Below, piece by piece: positions 10,698 to 21,971 of a stretch of 64,000 nucleotides of DNA. Each line of letters starts with the position of its first letter. Within the stretch, counting starts at the first letter, position 1. Below the pieces are notes generated by a model that did not search any database, was not told where the DNA came from, and saw only the letters and a program-made list of their open reading frames with translations. The stretch is from contig JADJGB010000008.1 in the NCBI GenBank assembly GCA_016708305.1, positions 1,860,001-1,924,000 on the forward strand, in the 5' to 3' direction. Source of the DNA: Sphingobacteriales bacterium (GTDB lineage: Bacteria; Bacteroidota; Bacteroidia; Chitinophagales; Chitinophagaceae). The position numbers and the translations under genes are program-made.

Positions 10698-11513
10698 TTA
10701 ATACTGCTCATTTTCGTTTGGGAAATCTTTGTTTTTCACATCTTCAATATAGTTTTTCACAGCATCTGTAGCCAGGTCGAAAATATTAAGGTATTGTCTC
10801 AGGAATTTTGGATGAAATTCATTATTGATGCCCAGCATGTCATGCATTACCAGCACTTGTCCATCGCAATGTTGTCCTGCGCCAATTCCAATTACCGGTA
10901 TATGAAGATTTTCGGTTACTTCCTTGGCAAGGCTGGCAGGTATTTTTTCCAGTACTAATGCAAAGCACCCTGCTTCCTGCAAGAGTTTGGCGTCGATTCT
11001 GAGTTTATGGGCTTCAGTTTCTTCTTTAGCTCTTACGGTATATGTTCCAAATTTATAGATAGACTGAGGAACAAGCCCCAAATGACCCATTACCGGAATA
11101 CCTGCCGATACAATTTTCTTAACCGATTCAATAATTTCTTCGCCGCCCTCCATTTTCACGGCATGGGCTCCGGTTTCTTTCATTATCCTGATAGCAGATG
11201 CCAGTGCAATTTCCGAATTGGACTGGTAAGCGCCAAAAGGCAGATCTACCACTACCAAACAATGATTTGCCGCTTTGATGACCGAAGAAGCATGATAGAT
11301 CATCTGATCCAAAGTAATGGGCAAGGTGGTTTCGTGGCCCGCCATTACATTAGAAGCCGAGTCGCCTACGAGAATAATATCAATTCCGGCGCCATCAATA
11401 ATTTTTGCAAAGGAATAATCATAGGCCGTGAGCATTGCAATTTTTTCACCGGCCTCTTTCATTTTTTGGATGGTATTCGTAGTAATTCGTTTTGTTTCCT
11501 TGTTTATTGACAT
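10698..11513 (-). CDS. panB: 3-methyl-2-oxobutanoate hydroxymethyltransferase
   Basis: Ketopantoate hydroxymethyltransferase, the first committed step of pantothenate (vitamin B5, hence CoA) synthesis; it transfers a hydroxymethyl group from methylenetetrahydrofolate to 2-ketoisovalerate in the cytoplasm. 271 residues, normal length. Typical blocks are seen: MLTAYDYSFAKIIDGAGID, ILVGDSASNVMAGHETTLPI, AHAVKMEGGEE, GIPVMGHLGLVPQS and PVIGIGAGQHCDGQVLV; the metal-binding Asp is in VGDS and the catalytic Glu in KMEGG. The start at 11513 gives MSINKETKR. Reads through without a break. Confidence 0.97.
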   Translation of the reverse strand: MSINKETKRITTNTIQKMKEAGEKIAMLTAYDYSFAKIIDGAGIDIILVGDSASNVMAGHETTLPITLDQMIYHASSVIKAANHCLVVVDLPFGAYQSNSEIALASAIRIMKETGAHAVKMEGGEEIIESVKKIVSAGIPVMGHLGLVPQSIYKFGTYTVRAKEETEAHKLRIDAKLLQEAGCFALVLEKIPASLAKEVTENLHIPVIGIGAGQHCDGQVLVMHDMLGINNEFHPKFLRQYLNIFDLATDAVKNYIEDVKNKDFPNENEQY

Positions 11514-11614
11514 TTGTGTTGAGTTGTTTTTTATAAATAAAAATGGATTATTCTACTCTGTAAATTTTAACATAATAAAAAAGTAGAAGAAAAGATTTGT
11601 AGCTAAAATGATTA

Positions 11615-12797
11615 TTATACATTCTCAATAACCATTGCGCTGGCACCGCCTCCGCCATTGCAGATTCCGGCTGCGCCATACCGTGCATTGTGCTGTTTCA
11701 GAATATTGATGAGAGTAATAATGATGCGGGCTCCACTGGCGCCAAGGGGATGACCCAATGAAACGGCGCCGCCATTTACATTCACTTTGGCAGAGTCCAA
11801 ATTCAATCGGCGTGTGTTTTCAATACCCACCACACTAAAAAGCTTCATTTATTTCCCAATAATCTATATCGCTTATATGTAAACCTGCTTTGGCAACTGC
11901 TTTTGGCAAGGCAAGTGCGGGTGTAGTGGTAAACCATTCCGGCGCTTGTTCTGCATCGGCATAACCAATGATTTTTGCAATAGGTTTAAGGTCTAATTGC
12001 TCCGCTTTTGATTTACTCATCAGGAGCAATGCAGCTGCGCCGTCATTCATCGTACTGGCATTGGCTGCTGTTACGGTTCCGTCTTTTTTAAATGCCGGAT
12101 TCAGTAGTGGAATTTTTTCAAATTTTACATTGAAAGGCTCTTCATCTCTGTTCACAACGATTGGTTCTCCTTTTCTTTGCGGAATGGCGATGGGGAAAAC
12201 CTCCTCGTCAAACTTCCCTTCATTCCATGCCGACTGACTGCGTTTATAGCTTTCGATTGCAAAGGTATCCTGATCATCGCGGGTGATATTACATGCGCCG
12301 GCACAGAGTTCGGCAGCCATTCCCATTACCTGCCCGTCATAAACGTCGGTAAGACCATCTTTTGCCAGACCGTCTATCAAGCCGGTATTGCCATATTTAT
12401 TGCCCCAACGCAATGACTCCACATAGAAGGGAACATTACTCATGCTTTCCATGCCGCCCGCTATAACCACATCTGCATCGCCCAATAAAATACTTTGAGC
12501 AGCTACTGCAAGAGATTTCATCCCACTTGCACACACTTTATTAATGGTAGTACAATTTACAGTATCGGGCAAACCGGCAAATTTTGCAGCCTGTCTTGCC
12601 GGAGCCTGTCCAAGGTTGGCTTGCAAAACATTGCCCATTATGACATCCTGAATTTCTTCAGGATCAATGCCTGATTTTTTAATGACAGTTTTAATAGTCT
12701 CGGCTCCTAAATGTGTAGCAGACATGGTTTTAAGAGCGCCTCCAAAACTACCCATTGGAGTACGTTGTGCGGCAATAATGTAAACTTCGTTTTGCAT
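11615..12797 (-). CDS. Acetyl-CoA C-acetyltransferase (thiolase), one frameshift
   Basis: Thiolase that condenses or cleaves acetoacetyl-CoA. The nucleophilic Cys is residue 89 in NKVCASGMKS; the His is in NGGAVSLGHPLGASGARI and the second catalytic Cys in AGICNGGGGASAMVIE. Starting at 12797 (MQNEVYIIAAQRTPMGSF) the frame runs to INEAF, where a T run at 11837-11841 holds one base too many and creates a stop; removing it restores INEAFSVVGIENTRRLN. Corrected length is about 393 residues, exactly the family norm. Biosynthetic and degradative thiolases cannot be told apart here, as no beta-oxidation partner is adjacent. Confidence 0.93.
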
Positions 12798-12926
12798 AAT
12801 AAAACCGGTTATGTTTAAAATAATCAGTTACAAATATATTGTTGAATCTACTATCTTTTGAATAATGTGAGAAAAATTATAGTGCCAAAACCAAAAAGAA
12901 ATTTTATAAAATGATCTGCTTCTTGT

Positions 12927-14353
12927 TTAAAATCCAAAATTTATAGAGCTCACATTGATAGCAAAACTTCCGCCGGCATTGGATCTTACGATTAATTGAT
13001 TTGGCTGTGGGTGAATTCCTTTGATGGTCATTTTATTGATATTGCCAAAGCCTTTCACGCCCTTAATTATTTCATTGTTTAGATAATTGGAGATATTTAT
13101 TTGGGCATTGGTTATCAGGCTGCTCAGGTCATATTTAGCCATTTCTCTATTTCGTTGGTTATCTTTTTTGAAAACATCCAATCGGCTGTTTTTAGCAGGG
13201 CGTCTTTTGATTTCACGTCGAATTCCACTTTTTTAATTTCGAGCGTTTTAGTTGCTTCATCATATTCCGGTTTCCCGGTTACATAAAAATAACCGTTATC
13301 ACTTCCGGTAAATTTCACTTTCACAATCAGTCTTTCGTTTTGACTGCCCATCAATTGACATTCCTGAAAAATAAATTTCTTTCGTACAAATGCTTTCCTG
13401 AATTCATATTCTTTGCCAACGATTAGCTTGTTTAAGATAGCGCTTAACGAATCATAATTAAGAACCGCATCTACATAAATATTGAACCCCTGATTGCCGC
13501 TGAAACTACTGATAGATGGAACAGGTGACAGCGGATTGTTAGGCTTTTCAAATTTCAAAACCGGCTTGGCAGATAAACCAAGATTGATATTGAGTTTATC
13601 ACCGCTTCCGAATAATCTGTTGAGTCTTATTTTTTGCGGATTGATTTGCAGCCAACCCATATTGTTCACATTATAAGGCGTATTTAACTGATGCCAAAGC
13701 ATCTGGAATTGTGGTTTCAAATCAATTCTCCCATAACTTTTTTCTAAATCTGCCTTTGAAGCGTCTAACTCTTTTTTCAAGGCTTTCATAATGGTAGGCG
13801 TAATGTCTTGCCCCCAGAAACAAACGGTACATTTATCAATGGGAACGGGTTCATTGCGCACCACTTCCATCTTTACGGTATAGTTTGTAAGCGCCGTAAG
13901 ATTGATGGTGTATGATACATTTACCCTTCTTTCGCCCTCATCAAAACCACATTTACATTCGGGAGTCCAGGACGAGATGGCTACACCGTTTACACAGGCC
14001 CGGGTTGACCCGATGATTTTGTAGTAACCCGTAAAAGAAATGTTGATACTCGTTTTTTGAAAATCAAACTGAAGCGGTCCACGCCTGAAACTGTATTTGA
14101 ACCTTGTATCGCAGCCTTCCTGCACCCAGGAGTTGGGATAACCGGGTGAAGTGAAAAGCGTATCTACTTTTTTGTCGGCCAAACTGTAAAATGGTTTCAG
14201 GTCTATCTGAATAGGAATATTGATTTCAGATTCCGGAATATTCTCCAAACTGAAATTGCCAACCGGCAGAACCGGCTTGTCAGGTGAAATGGTCTGGGCT
14301 AAAGCAGTAGAGGTAAATACTGAAATAAAAAAAATGGTAATTAGCTTTTTCAT
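12927..14353 (-). CDS. DUF4403-family exported protein (one frameshift)
   Basis: Exported protein starting with a clear signal peptide (MKKLITIFFISVFTSTALA, cut after AQ). The body matches the Bacteroidota DUF4403 family, whose members are thought to adopt a lipid-binding BPI/TULIP-like fold; blocks seen include PIQIDLKPFYSLADKKVD and NTPYNVNNMGWLQINPQKI, and a Cys-rich segment TPECKCGFDEGE. The frame breaks at about 13130 (IEKWLNMT then stop); the other frame continues as AKYDLSSLITNAQINISN to 12927. Corrected length is about 475 residues. It follows the small membrane gene and tyrS on the same strand. Function is not established. Confidence 0.8.
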
Positions 14354-14376
14354 TGTAATTCAGAAAAAAGATAAAC

Positions 14377-14782
14377 TAAACGGATTTTTTTTTAAGCTTC
14401 ATTAATTGAATAACTGTGGCAAAAAAACAACCAAAAGAGATTAACCAAAAGACAATCCAACTGCTAATGGTGTACAGGGAACCTCTATTCCATCTCAAGA
14501 AATCGCCAACAGAGGGAATCAACTCATACCACATAAGAACTATGGATAGTAATACACAAATAAGCGATATTTTAGTATTTTTGAAAAAGATAGAAAAGCC
14601 AAATACAAAATGGCGATTACTTCTAAAATGCCATATATTACAAAAGGGAAGTACGGATATGTAAATAATAAGATAAATGTGTGATAAATAGGATAACCCA
14701 GTTTTGGCCCAACTATTTCTACCATTGGGAAGCTCAGAGCTGTAAGTAACCTCAAAAATTTTGCTATTTTCATGAAGAGCAA
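14377..14782 (-). CDS. Small polytopic membrane protein (one frameshift)
   Basis: Two leftward frames join into one membrane protein of about 135 residues. The first, from 14782, reads MLFMKIAKFLRLLTALSFP and three hydrophobic stretches, including TFILLFTYPYFPFVIYGILE and VIAILYLAFLSF. A break in the A/T run near 14578-14588 shifts to a second frame reading KISLICVLLSIVLMWYELIP and then WIVFWLISFGCFFATVIQL, with stop at 14377-14379. About four membrane helices result. The start lies directly behind the tyrS stop and the end 24 bases before the DUF4403 gene, so the three look co-transcribed. No family was recognised. Confidence 0.55.
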
Positions 14783-14784
14783 AA

Positions 14785-16071
14785 TTACTTTATCTCCATT
14801 AAATAATAATTCTTCTTACCTTTTTGAAGCAGGAGATATTTTTCATGTAACAGATTTGTAGTGTTGACAATTTGTTGTACATCACTCACTTTCTTTCTGT
14901 TGAGACTGATGCCACCTCCCTGAATAAGCTTTCGGGCTTCACCTTTGCTCGAACTAATTTGGGTTTCGGCCAGTAATGATACAATATCTATTCCGGCATT
15001 CAATTTTTCCGACTCGATGGAAGATTTGATTACACCTTCCAAGCCCTGCAAATCTTCCTCGCTCATTTCTTCGGCAGGTTTGGTTTGGTTGGCAAAAAGT
15101 TTCTCAGTGGTTTCAACCGCTTTTTCATATTCCTGTTGCCCGTGTACAAAAATGGTTACTTCTTTGGCTAATGTCTTTTGTAATAAACGTAGAGAAGCAT
15201 TTTTTTTGTGTTCTTCAATCAGACTTGTGATCGTAGGTTCATCAAGGAAGGTGAAAATTTTTATCCAGCCCTCTGTATCTTCGTCGCTGGCATTTAGCCA
15301 AAACTGATAAAACTGGTAGGGTGAAGTCTTTTCAGAATCGAGCCACACATTACCCTGTTCTGTTTTTCCAAATTTGGTTCCATCTGCCTTTCTGATAAGC
15401 GGGCAGGTAAATGCAAAGGCTTCTCCATCGGCCTTTCGGCGGATGAATTCACTTCCGGTGGTGATGTTTCCCCACTGGTCGCTGCCACCCATTTGCAACT
15501 TACAATTTTTTTCTCGGTACAAATGATAATAATCGTAGCCCTGCATCAATTGGTAAGCAAACTCGGTGTAACTGATACCTACTTCTCCATCAAATCTCTT
15601 CTTCACACTGTCTTTTGCCATCATATAATTTACAGTGATATGCTTACCCGCATCTCTCAGAAACTCAAGAAAAGAAATATTTTTAAACCAGTCATAATTG
15701 TTTACCATTTCTGCAGCATTCGGCAGCGAAGGGTCAAAATTCAAATATTTTTCTAACTGCTGTCTGATGCCTGCCACATTTTCTGCTAATTGCGTTTCAT
15801 TTAGCAAATTGCGTTCATGACTTTTGCCGCTGGGGTCGCCAATCATACCGGTAGCGCCGCCTACAAGCGCTATAGGCTTATGTCCAGCCTTTTGCAAATG
15901 CACTAATAATAAAATAGGCACTAAGCTTCCGATATGCAGACTGGTTGCTGTGGGGTCAAATCCAATATATGCTGTAGTTACTTCCTTATTAAGTTGTTCC
16001 TGTGTTCCGGGCATGATATCCTGCACCATTCCTCTCCAACTGAGCTCTTTTATTAAATCGTACATACTCAA
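14785..16071 (-). CDS. tyrS: Tyrosyl-tRNA synthetase
   Basis: Class I aminoacyl-tRNA synthetase charging tRNA-Tyr. 428 residues, standard for the bacterial TyrS type 1. The HIGH motif is HIGSL at residues 46-50 within YIGFDPTATSLHIGSL; the tyrosine pocket is seen in QLMQGYDYYHLYR and QMGGSDQWGNITTG; the KMSKS-type loop is KFGKTEQGN. A C-terminal S4 RNA-binding domain is recognised by GEARKLIQGGGISLNRKKV. The frame is intact. Confidence 0.97.
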   Translation of the reverse strand: MSMYDLIKELSWRGMVQDIMPGTQEQLNKEVTTAYIGFDPTATSLHIGSLVPILLLVHLQKAGHKPIALVGGATGMIGDPSGKSHERNLLNETQLAENVAGIRQQLEKYLNFDPSLPNAAEMVNNYDWFKNISFLEFLRDAGKHITVNYMMAKDSVKKRFDGEVGISYTEFAYQLMQGYDYYHLYREKNCKLQMGGSDQWGNITTGSEFIRRKADGEAFAFTCPLIRKADGTKFGKTEQGNVWLDSEKTSPYQFYQFWLNASDEDTEGWIKIFTFLDEPTITSLIEEHKKNASLRLLQKTLAKEVTIFVHGQQEYEKAVETTEKLFANQTKPAEEMSEEDLQGLEGVIKSSIESEKLNAGIDIVSLLAETQISSSKGEARKLIQGGGISLNRKKVSDVQQIVNTTNLLHEKYLLLQKGKKNYYLMEIK

Positions 16072-16235
16072 GAATTTAAAGTGTGCAAAAATAAACTTTT
16101 CGGCTGAGTTATAAGGTATTCAAAGGAGGAAAACAACATTTGCTTCACAAAAATATTTTTAAACCACTGTTTAAAACTTCTATTTCCATTGCCATTCTTT
16201 TCCCCTTAGATTTGCACCCCCAAACATAAAAAGAA

Positions 16236-18487
16236 ATGGATTATAAATATATACAGCAAATAGCAGCCGACCTCTCTTTGAATGTAAAGAATGTGGATAA
16301 TGTGGCTCAATTACATGGTGAGGGAGCCACCATCCCATTCATCAGCCGATATCGTAAGGAAGCTACCGGTAATATGGATGAGGTGCAGGTAGCAAATGTA
16401 ATTGATAAGATTAAATATTATGATGAACTGGAAAAACGAAAAGAAACGGTTCTAAAGACAATTGAAGCTGCGGGGAAACTAACGCCGGAGTTAAAACAGC
16501 GGATTGAAACCACAATCAGTTCGACAGAATTAGAAGATATTTATCTGCCTTATAAGCCTAAGAGAAAAACCCGTGCGACTGTGGCGGTTGAAAAAGGTTT
16601 GGAGCCGTTGGCAAAAAATATTATTGAACAAAAAAATATTGATATTGAAGCAGAAGCCGAAAAACATCTTACCGAAAATGTAAAAGATATCAATGAAGCG
16701 CTGCAGGAGCACGTGATATTATGGCAGAATGGGTTGCCGAAAGCGAACAGGCCAGAACTCTTATCCGCTCTATGTTTGAGGAGGGAGCAATCATTTCTTC
16801 CAGAGTGCTTACTACTAAAAAAGAAGATGCTGATGCACAAAAATACCGCGACTATTTTGACTTTAAAGAGCCGTTGGCTAAATCGCCGTCGCACATAATA
16901 CTGGCCATCAGAAGAGGGGAGAAGGAAGGATTTTTGATTATGGATATTTCAGTTGAAAAAGATGTGGCTATTGGTGAATTGAAAGAAAGTTTTGTTGCAA
17001 GTTCAAATCCTTCATCGCAGCAATTGGAGCAAGCCATTGAAGATGCTTATGTGAGGCTGCTCAAATCTGCTATTGAAACCGAATTTAGAATGAACAGCAA
17101 AACCGTTGCCGATGAAGAGGCAATTAAAGTATTTGCCGAAAATCTTCGCCAGTTGCTGTTGGCTTCTCCTTTGGGCCAGAAAAGAGTTCTGGCTATTGAC
17201 CTGGGCTTCCGTACAGGCTGTAAAGTAGTATGCTTAGATGAGAGTGGCGCTTTTTTGAAATATGAAACCATTTTTCCTCATGCGCCTCAAAACGAGTGGA
17301 TGAATGCGGTAAACGCTCTCAAAAGATTAGTATCTGATTACCACATTGAAGCAATTGGTTACGGAAACGGTACTGCCAGCAAAGAAACCGATAAATTAGT
17401 ACGAAGTATTGACTTCGGTAAGCCGGTTACAATTTTTATGGTGAATGAAAGTGGCGCTTCTATTTACTCGGCAAGCGAGGTTGCAAGAGAAGAATTTCCT
17501 AATGAAGACGTAACGGTTCGCGGCGCTATCAGCATTGGCCGCAGGCTGCTTGATCCGCTGAGTGAATTGGTAAAAATAGATGCAAAGAGTATCGGAGTGG
17601 GGCAGTATCAGCACGATGTGAATCAAAACCGTCTCAAAGAAAGTCTGGATAATGTAGTGGAAAGCTGTGTGAACTATGTAGGCGTAGATGTGAACACTGC
17701 CAGCAAACATTTGTTGATGTATGTTTCAGGGCTGACTGCAACAACCGCTAAAAATATTGTTGCGTACCGCAGCGAAAACGGCGCTTTTAAGAAAAGAAAT
17801 GAATTGATGAAAGTATCGATGCTTGGCCCAAAAGCCTTTGAACAATGTGCAGGGTTTTTGCGCATACCTAATGCCGAAAACCCTTTGGATAATTCGGCTG
17901 TACATCCTGAAAGGTATCCGGTGGTGGAAGAAATGGCGGCAAAATTAAATTGCACTGTTAACGATTTGATAACCAATACTGATTGTCGCAAGCAAATAAA
18001 ACCAAAAGAGTTTGTAAATGAAACAGTGGGGGTATATACCATTGAAGATATCATAAAAGAACTGGAAAAACCAGGTCGCGACCCGCGCGAGGCAATTGAA
18101 GAGTTTCGGTTTGAGGAAGGCCTTTCGGCTATTGAAGACCTGAAGCCGGGAATGAAAGTACCGGGGATTATTACCAATATTACCAATTTTGGTGCCTTTG
18201 TAGATGTGGGTGTAAAGCAGGACGGATTAGTGCATGTATCACATCTGGCAAATAAATACGTCGGCGATCCTAATGAAGTGGTAAAGCTGAATCAGAAGGT
18301 GATGGTAACGGTATTGGAAGTAGATGTGGCACGCAAAAGAATTTCCCTGAGCATGAAGGATGACAATACCCAACCAGCCAGAAACGAAAGGAAGGAAAAT
18401 TACGCAAGTCAAGTTAAAGAAAAAGCGCAACCAAAGAATAATTTTCATTCCAGTCTGGATGCACTTAGGAAAAAGTTTGATAAGTAA
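16236..18487 (+). CDS. tex: Tex-family RNA-binding transcription accessory protein (one frameshift)
   Basis: Cytoplasmic RNA-binding protein of about 750 residues. Domain order fits Tex: an N-terminal helical region (GEGATIPFISRYRKEATGNM), a YqgF/RNase H-like fold (VLAIDLGFRTGCKVVCL), helix-hairpin-helix segments (YRSENGAFKKRNELMKV), and a C-terminal S1 domain (VPGIITNITNFGAFVDVGVK, then DGLVHVSHL). The frame breaks near 16705: one G is missing in the codon run that should read ALQGARDIMAEWVAES. The two parts otherwise overlap perfectly. It is transcribed divergently from tyrS. The start at 16236 gives MDYKYIQQIAADLSL. Confidence 0.93.
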
Positions 18488-18700
18488 AGTTTGTTGGGCA
18501 ACTACTATATTTTACTCTTCTGATGCAGGAAATTGTACTTAAAAATGATGATACAACAGGGAATCTTTGAAAATATTTGGTAGTTGTTTGATGTTTAGGG
18601 AAATTCTGGTTGCCTTCTCTCTCTTTAAAATTTGAACGTGCTAAAAAGGCATCCTTTTATTGGTTGAGAAATCGGTGGTTTTATATATTCGCCTAAGCCT

Positions 18701-19681
18701 TTATTTCTTTTGGGGAGTAAACTTTATAACAGCGTTTGTTACAGGCTTTACGCTTTGCAGATAAGCATAAATGGCTGAAATATCCTCGGTTTTCATGCCG
18801 GCATACATTGTCCACGGCATAATGGTTTGCATTTCGCCCTGCTTTATTTTGGGTAACGAGAAACTGCTGTCAGTATAAATTTTAAATCGTTCAATAAATT
18901 TTTCTTTTGACCAACTGCCAATACCTGTATTATTGTCAGGTGTGATGTTGGTTGACCTCAAAACCGAGCCATCCGGGAATTTGAACTCATTGCCACCGGC
19001 AAAATGCTCACCCACTAATTTCCCTTTATCCTGTTTTGTATGGCAATCTATACAACTGGAGGCTGTAATCAGGTATTTACCGTAATTAATAATATCAGAA
19101 GCAGGAGGAATAGTGGTAAATTCGGCTTTTTTGGGCATTGTATTGATAATGAAATTCATAGGAAAGTCCGAACTTGATTTTTCGGTTCCTTTTTCTATCG
19201 GTTTAAGATTTCTCAGATAGGCAATAACCGCTTCAATATCACCTTTGTCTAATTTACCAAAATTATGATAGGGCATAATTGGAAACAAAGCCCTTCCATC
19301 CTTTGTTTCCCCGCTGGTAATGGCTCTGAATATTTCGCCATCAGTCCATTTGCCCAAATTATAGGGTGTAATATTGCTTGCTACATATTTTCCCGGAAAA
19401 CCAAGTTCCTGATTGAATATTTCTCCACCAGCGCCCTCAGTGCCCCTTACGGGAGGTCCCGAAAACAAACTCCAATCTCTCGTTGAATGACAATCCATGC
19501 AAACCATAACATGATTGGCCAAATAGCGACCGCGCTCAATGATTTCGGGGCTTGGATTCACTTTCAGCTCAGGAGCTTTTCCAACAGAAGGTAAAACTGC
19601 TTTTACATAAGTGAGGAGCAGAGCGACGGCAATAATTGCTATGCTAAAAAAGTAAATCAGAAATTTGATGAGTTTTTTCAT
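18701..19681 (-). CDS. Membrane-anchored dihaem cytochrome c
   Basis: Periplasmic electron-transfer protein of 326 residues held by an N-terminal membrane helix (residues 5-27). Two c-type haem sites are visible, CMDCH at residues 61-65 and CIDCH at 210-214, each in a separate cytochrome c domain. Likely axial methionines lie in LFPIMPYHN and TIMPWTMY. This two-domain form resembles cytochrome subunits of alcohol, aldehyde or gluconate dehydrogenases, but no dehydrogenase gene is adjacent here, so the electron donor is unknown. The frame is intact. An AraC-type regulator lies immediately upstream on the same strand. Confidence 0.88.
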   Translation of the reverse strand: MKKLIKFLIYFFSIAIIAVALLLTYVKAVLPSVGKAPELKVNPSPEIIERGRYLANHVMVCMDCHSTRDWSLFSGPPVRGTEGAGGEIFNQELGFPGKYVASNITPYNLGKWTDGEIFRAITSGETKDGRALFPIMPYHNFGKLDKGDIEAVIAYLRNLKPIEKGTEKSSSDFPMNFIINTMPKKAEFTTIPPASDIINYGKYLITASSCIDCHTKQDKGKLVGEHFAGGNEFKFPDGSVLRSTNITPDNNTGIGSWSKEKFIERFKIYTDSSFSLPKIKQGEMQTIMPWTMYAGMKTEDISAIYAYLQSVKPVTNAVIKFTPQKK

Positions 19682-19771
19682 TCGAGAACACCGTTTTTTT
19701 TGAAAATATTTTTTAAATCAAATGTACAATGCGCCATTAAGAAAAAATTGTATAATTCGGACTTTTTAAAA

Positions 19772-20584
19772 TTACTTGTAAATATGACCTGGTACACTGG
19801 TGCAGAGTGCCTGATATTCTTTGGGCGTAAGACCGGTATAGGATTTAAAGTTTCTGATAAAATGAGATTGGTCGTAATACCCTGCTTCCAATCCGATTTG
19901 GGTTAACGATTTATTTGAATGGTGCAATAAATTCAATGAATGGAGGTATTTATTATACGAAACAAATGCTTCCGTATTCATTCCTAACCATTCTGATGAT
20001 ATGCGCCTCAACTGCCTGTCCGAAATACAAGCGCATTTACTAAGGTCAAGAACAGATGTAGCTAATTGTTTTTGATTATAAAATAAATTGTGAATCTGGA
20101 ATGTTTCATTTTGGTGTTTTGAGGTGGATATTTGTTGGTACAACCATTTACGAATAATGAAGACCTGATCGCCAAATTCTGTTTTTGAAAATAATTTATG
20201 GGTCAAATCGTCCAAGTGGTTGCAAATAAGCGAGGCATCCAAAAAATTATCGGCAAACTCCGACAAGGGTATGTCAAACAATAGTTTCAAGCCGATGGTA
20301 TTTAGTTGAATACCCAAAAAATACTGTTGACCCATTTTTTTCAGATGAAAGGGCTTAAAATTGATTCCATTTATAAAACAGGGCGGTAATTGGGTGTCTA
20401 AGTTTATTGCAGGATTATTGTAAATGATACTTTCAGAAAGATTAAAAATGATTTCAACCGTACCTTTTGGTAATATTGTTTCTGTCTTTTGATGAGAATG
20501 GTATTCCTGTAGTCTCCAGATACATTTAAGAAATAATATTTCCGGAATTTCTGAAGGAAAATATGCATCAGTCTCGGTTTTCAT
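19772..20584 (-). CDS. AraC-family transcriptional regulator
   Basis: 270-residue regulator. The C-terminal part carries the two helix-turn-helix units of the AraC family: ACISDRQLRRISSEWLGMN and then SLTQIGLEAGYYDQSHFIRN, ending FKSYTGLTPKEYQ. The N-terminal 150 residues resemble the DUF6597-type sensing domain found in this subgroup (LPKGTVEIIFNLSE is its typical opening). The effector is unknown. It lies just upstream of the cytochrome c gene on the same strand. The ISKra4-like element begins 110 bases upstream of its start codon and may have separated it from its natural promoter. Confidence 0.88.
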   Translation of the reverse strand: MKTETDAYFPSEIPEILFLKCIWRLQEYHSHQKTETILPKGTVEIIFNLSESIIYNNPAINLDTQLPPCFINGINFKPFHLKKMGQQYFLGIQLNTIGLKLLFDIPLSEFADNFLDASLICNHLDDLTHKLFSKTEFGDQVFIIRKWLYQQISTSKHQNETFQIHNLFYNQKQLATSVLDLSKCACISDRQLRRISSEWLGMNTEAFVSYNKYLHSLNLLHHSNKSLTQIGLEAGYYDQSHFIRNFKSYTGLTPKEYQALCTSVPGHIYK

Positions 20585-20686
20585 TTGTCAAGTTGATTTT
20601 GTATTTTACGCTGCATAACCGGGGCGGAATTCAGGAAAAGGATGACTTTCTCTTGTGTAAAATTATAAATTTCTTTAAAGTTATCC

Positions 20687-20694
20687 ATTTTTTT
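20687..20694. repeat. Left target-site duplication of the ISKra4-like element
   Basis: ATTTTTTT directly before the element; the identical eight bases recur directly after it at 21972-21979. Confidence 0.7.
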
Positions 20695-21971
20695 GGGTGC
20701 ATTTCAAATTTTCGCGGTACAAAATGGTTATAATGTTTAATTTTAATAATTAAAACCCATTAATCATGACCAAGCAAGAATATTTAGAAGCCGCTGAAAA
20801 GCGTTACGATGAATTAAAGCGTCTTAATTTAATTACCGATTTTTTATGATTATGAAACTGAGTTTGTCAAAATCTGGAATAAGTCTCGCCGAGAAGTTCT
20901 GGAAAAGAATATTGGAAACCTCAGCCAAGATAAGCGAAAAAAAAAACCTCACGACTCTCGGTCCGGTAACCATAAATAACAATCATCCCTTTAGTAAGGG
21001 TAAGAATGGATTTCAGATTTCACCCAGACTTCAGGAGTTGATGGTTTATTCAGCCCAATTGGATAGTTATGAGAACTGCAATGAAGTACTGGAAAAATAT
21101 ATTGATATAAAAGTAAGCGCATCGCAGGTTTGGCGGGTAGCCAATGTATATGGAGAAGAAGTTGGTAAAACGATATCGGAGGAGATAGTATTAACCCCAT
21201 GTAAAAAGGAGGAGGTGATTTACGGCATGGCCGACGGCTCCATGATATTCACCAGGGAGGAGGGATGGAAGGAAGTAAAAGTTGGAAGGATTTTCAAAAG
21301 TTCATCCTGTATCCATGCAGGCGATAAACCAGGGCTGGATAAGCAATTCCCAGTATTTGGCCTATCTAAGTGACCATAAGAAGTTTACAGCGGAGATGGA
21401 AAAGCCATTAGATTATTACAGTCAAAATAAGCAACGTATTGTTTTCATATCAGACGGTGCGCCATGGATAAAAAACTGGATAGCAGATGCCTATCCGGAT
21501 GCGATATCAGTATTGGATTATTATCATGCCAGTGAACACCTACATGATTATGCCAAAGCCACGATTAAAGATGATGCTCAGAGGAAGCAGTGGTTAGACA
21601 AGCGATTAGAATTACTGCTGAACGGAGAAGTACAAAAATAATAGATGAATTAAATGGCTCACCTCAAATAAGTCAGGAAGCCAGGCAGTTAATAGACTAC
21701 TACGAATCTAACAAAACAAGAATGAACTATCCGCAGTATAAGAAAATTGGAGCAGGTATAATCGGTTCCGGCGCCATTGAATCAGCTCACAGAACCGTCG
21801 TACAAAAAAGAATGAAACAGTCTGGACAGAGATGGAGTCGAAGAGGCGCTCAAAATATGTTGAATCTCAGAGTGACTAAAAAAAATAACAGGTGGTCTAA
21901 AATCGTTGAGTTAGTAAAGGAGGATTTCTTTAGAGAGGCGGCTTAGGTTACCGAAAATTTGAAATACACCC
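20695..21971 (+). mobile_element. ISKra4-like insertion sequence, 1.28 kb
   Basis: The ends are imperfect inverted repeats of about 25 bp: the left end starts GGGTGCATTTCAAATTTTCG at 20695 and the right end, read inward from 21971, starts GGGTGTATTTCAAATTTTCG. An 8-bp direct repeat (ATTTTTTT) flanks it. It holds one transposase gene in several frames. Identification as ISKra4 rests on the transposase motifs. It lies between the AraC gene and an ammonium-transporter relic. Confidence 0.85.
20766..21946 (+). pseudogene. ISKra4-type transposase, several frameshifts
   Basis: DDE transposase split over four frame segments. It starts MTKQEYLEAAEKRYDEL at 20766, breaks in a T run near 20843, continues DYETEFVKIWNKSRREVLE, breaks in an A run near 20940, then LGPVTINNNHPFSKGKNGF and VIYGMADGSMIF (first catalytic Asp region). 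It breaks again near 21340, then VFISDGAPWIKNWIADAYP and DYYHASEHLHDYAKA (second Asp region), again near 21620-21640, and ends IIGSGAIESAHRTVVQKRM and SGQRWSRRGAQNMLNLR (catalytic Glu in IES). These motifs are those of ISKra4 transposases. As read it cannot make a functional enzyme. Confidence 0.85.

Noticed and set aside
20766..21946. Programmed ribosomal frameshifting in the ISKra4-like transposase
   Set aside because: There are three or more shifts in both directions, and indels of the same kind occur in ordinary genes across the window, so a single programmed site is not supported.
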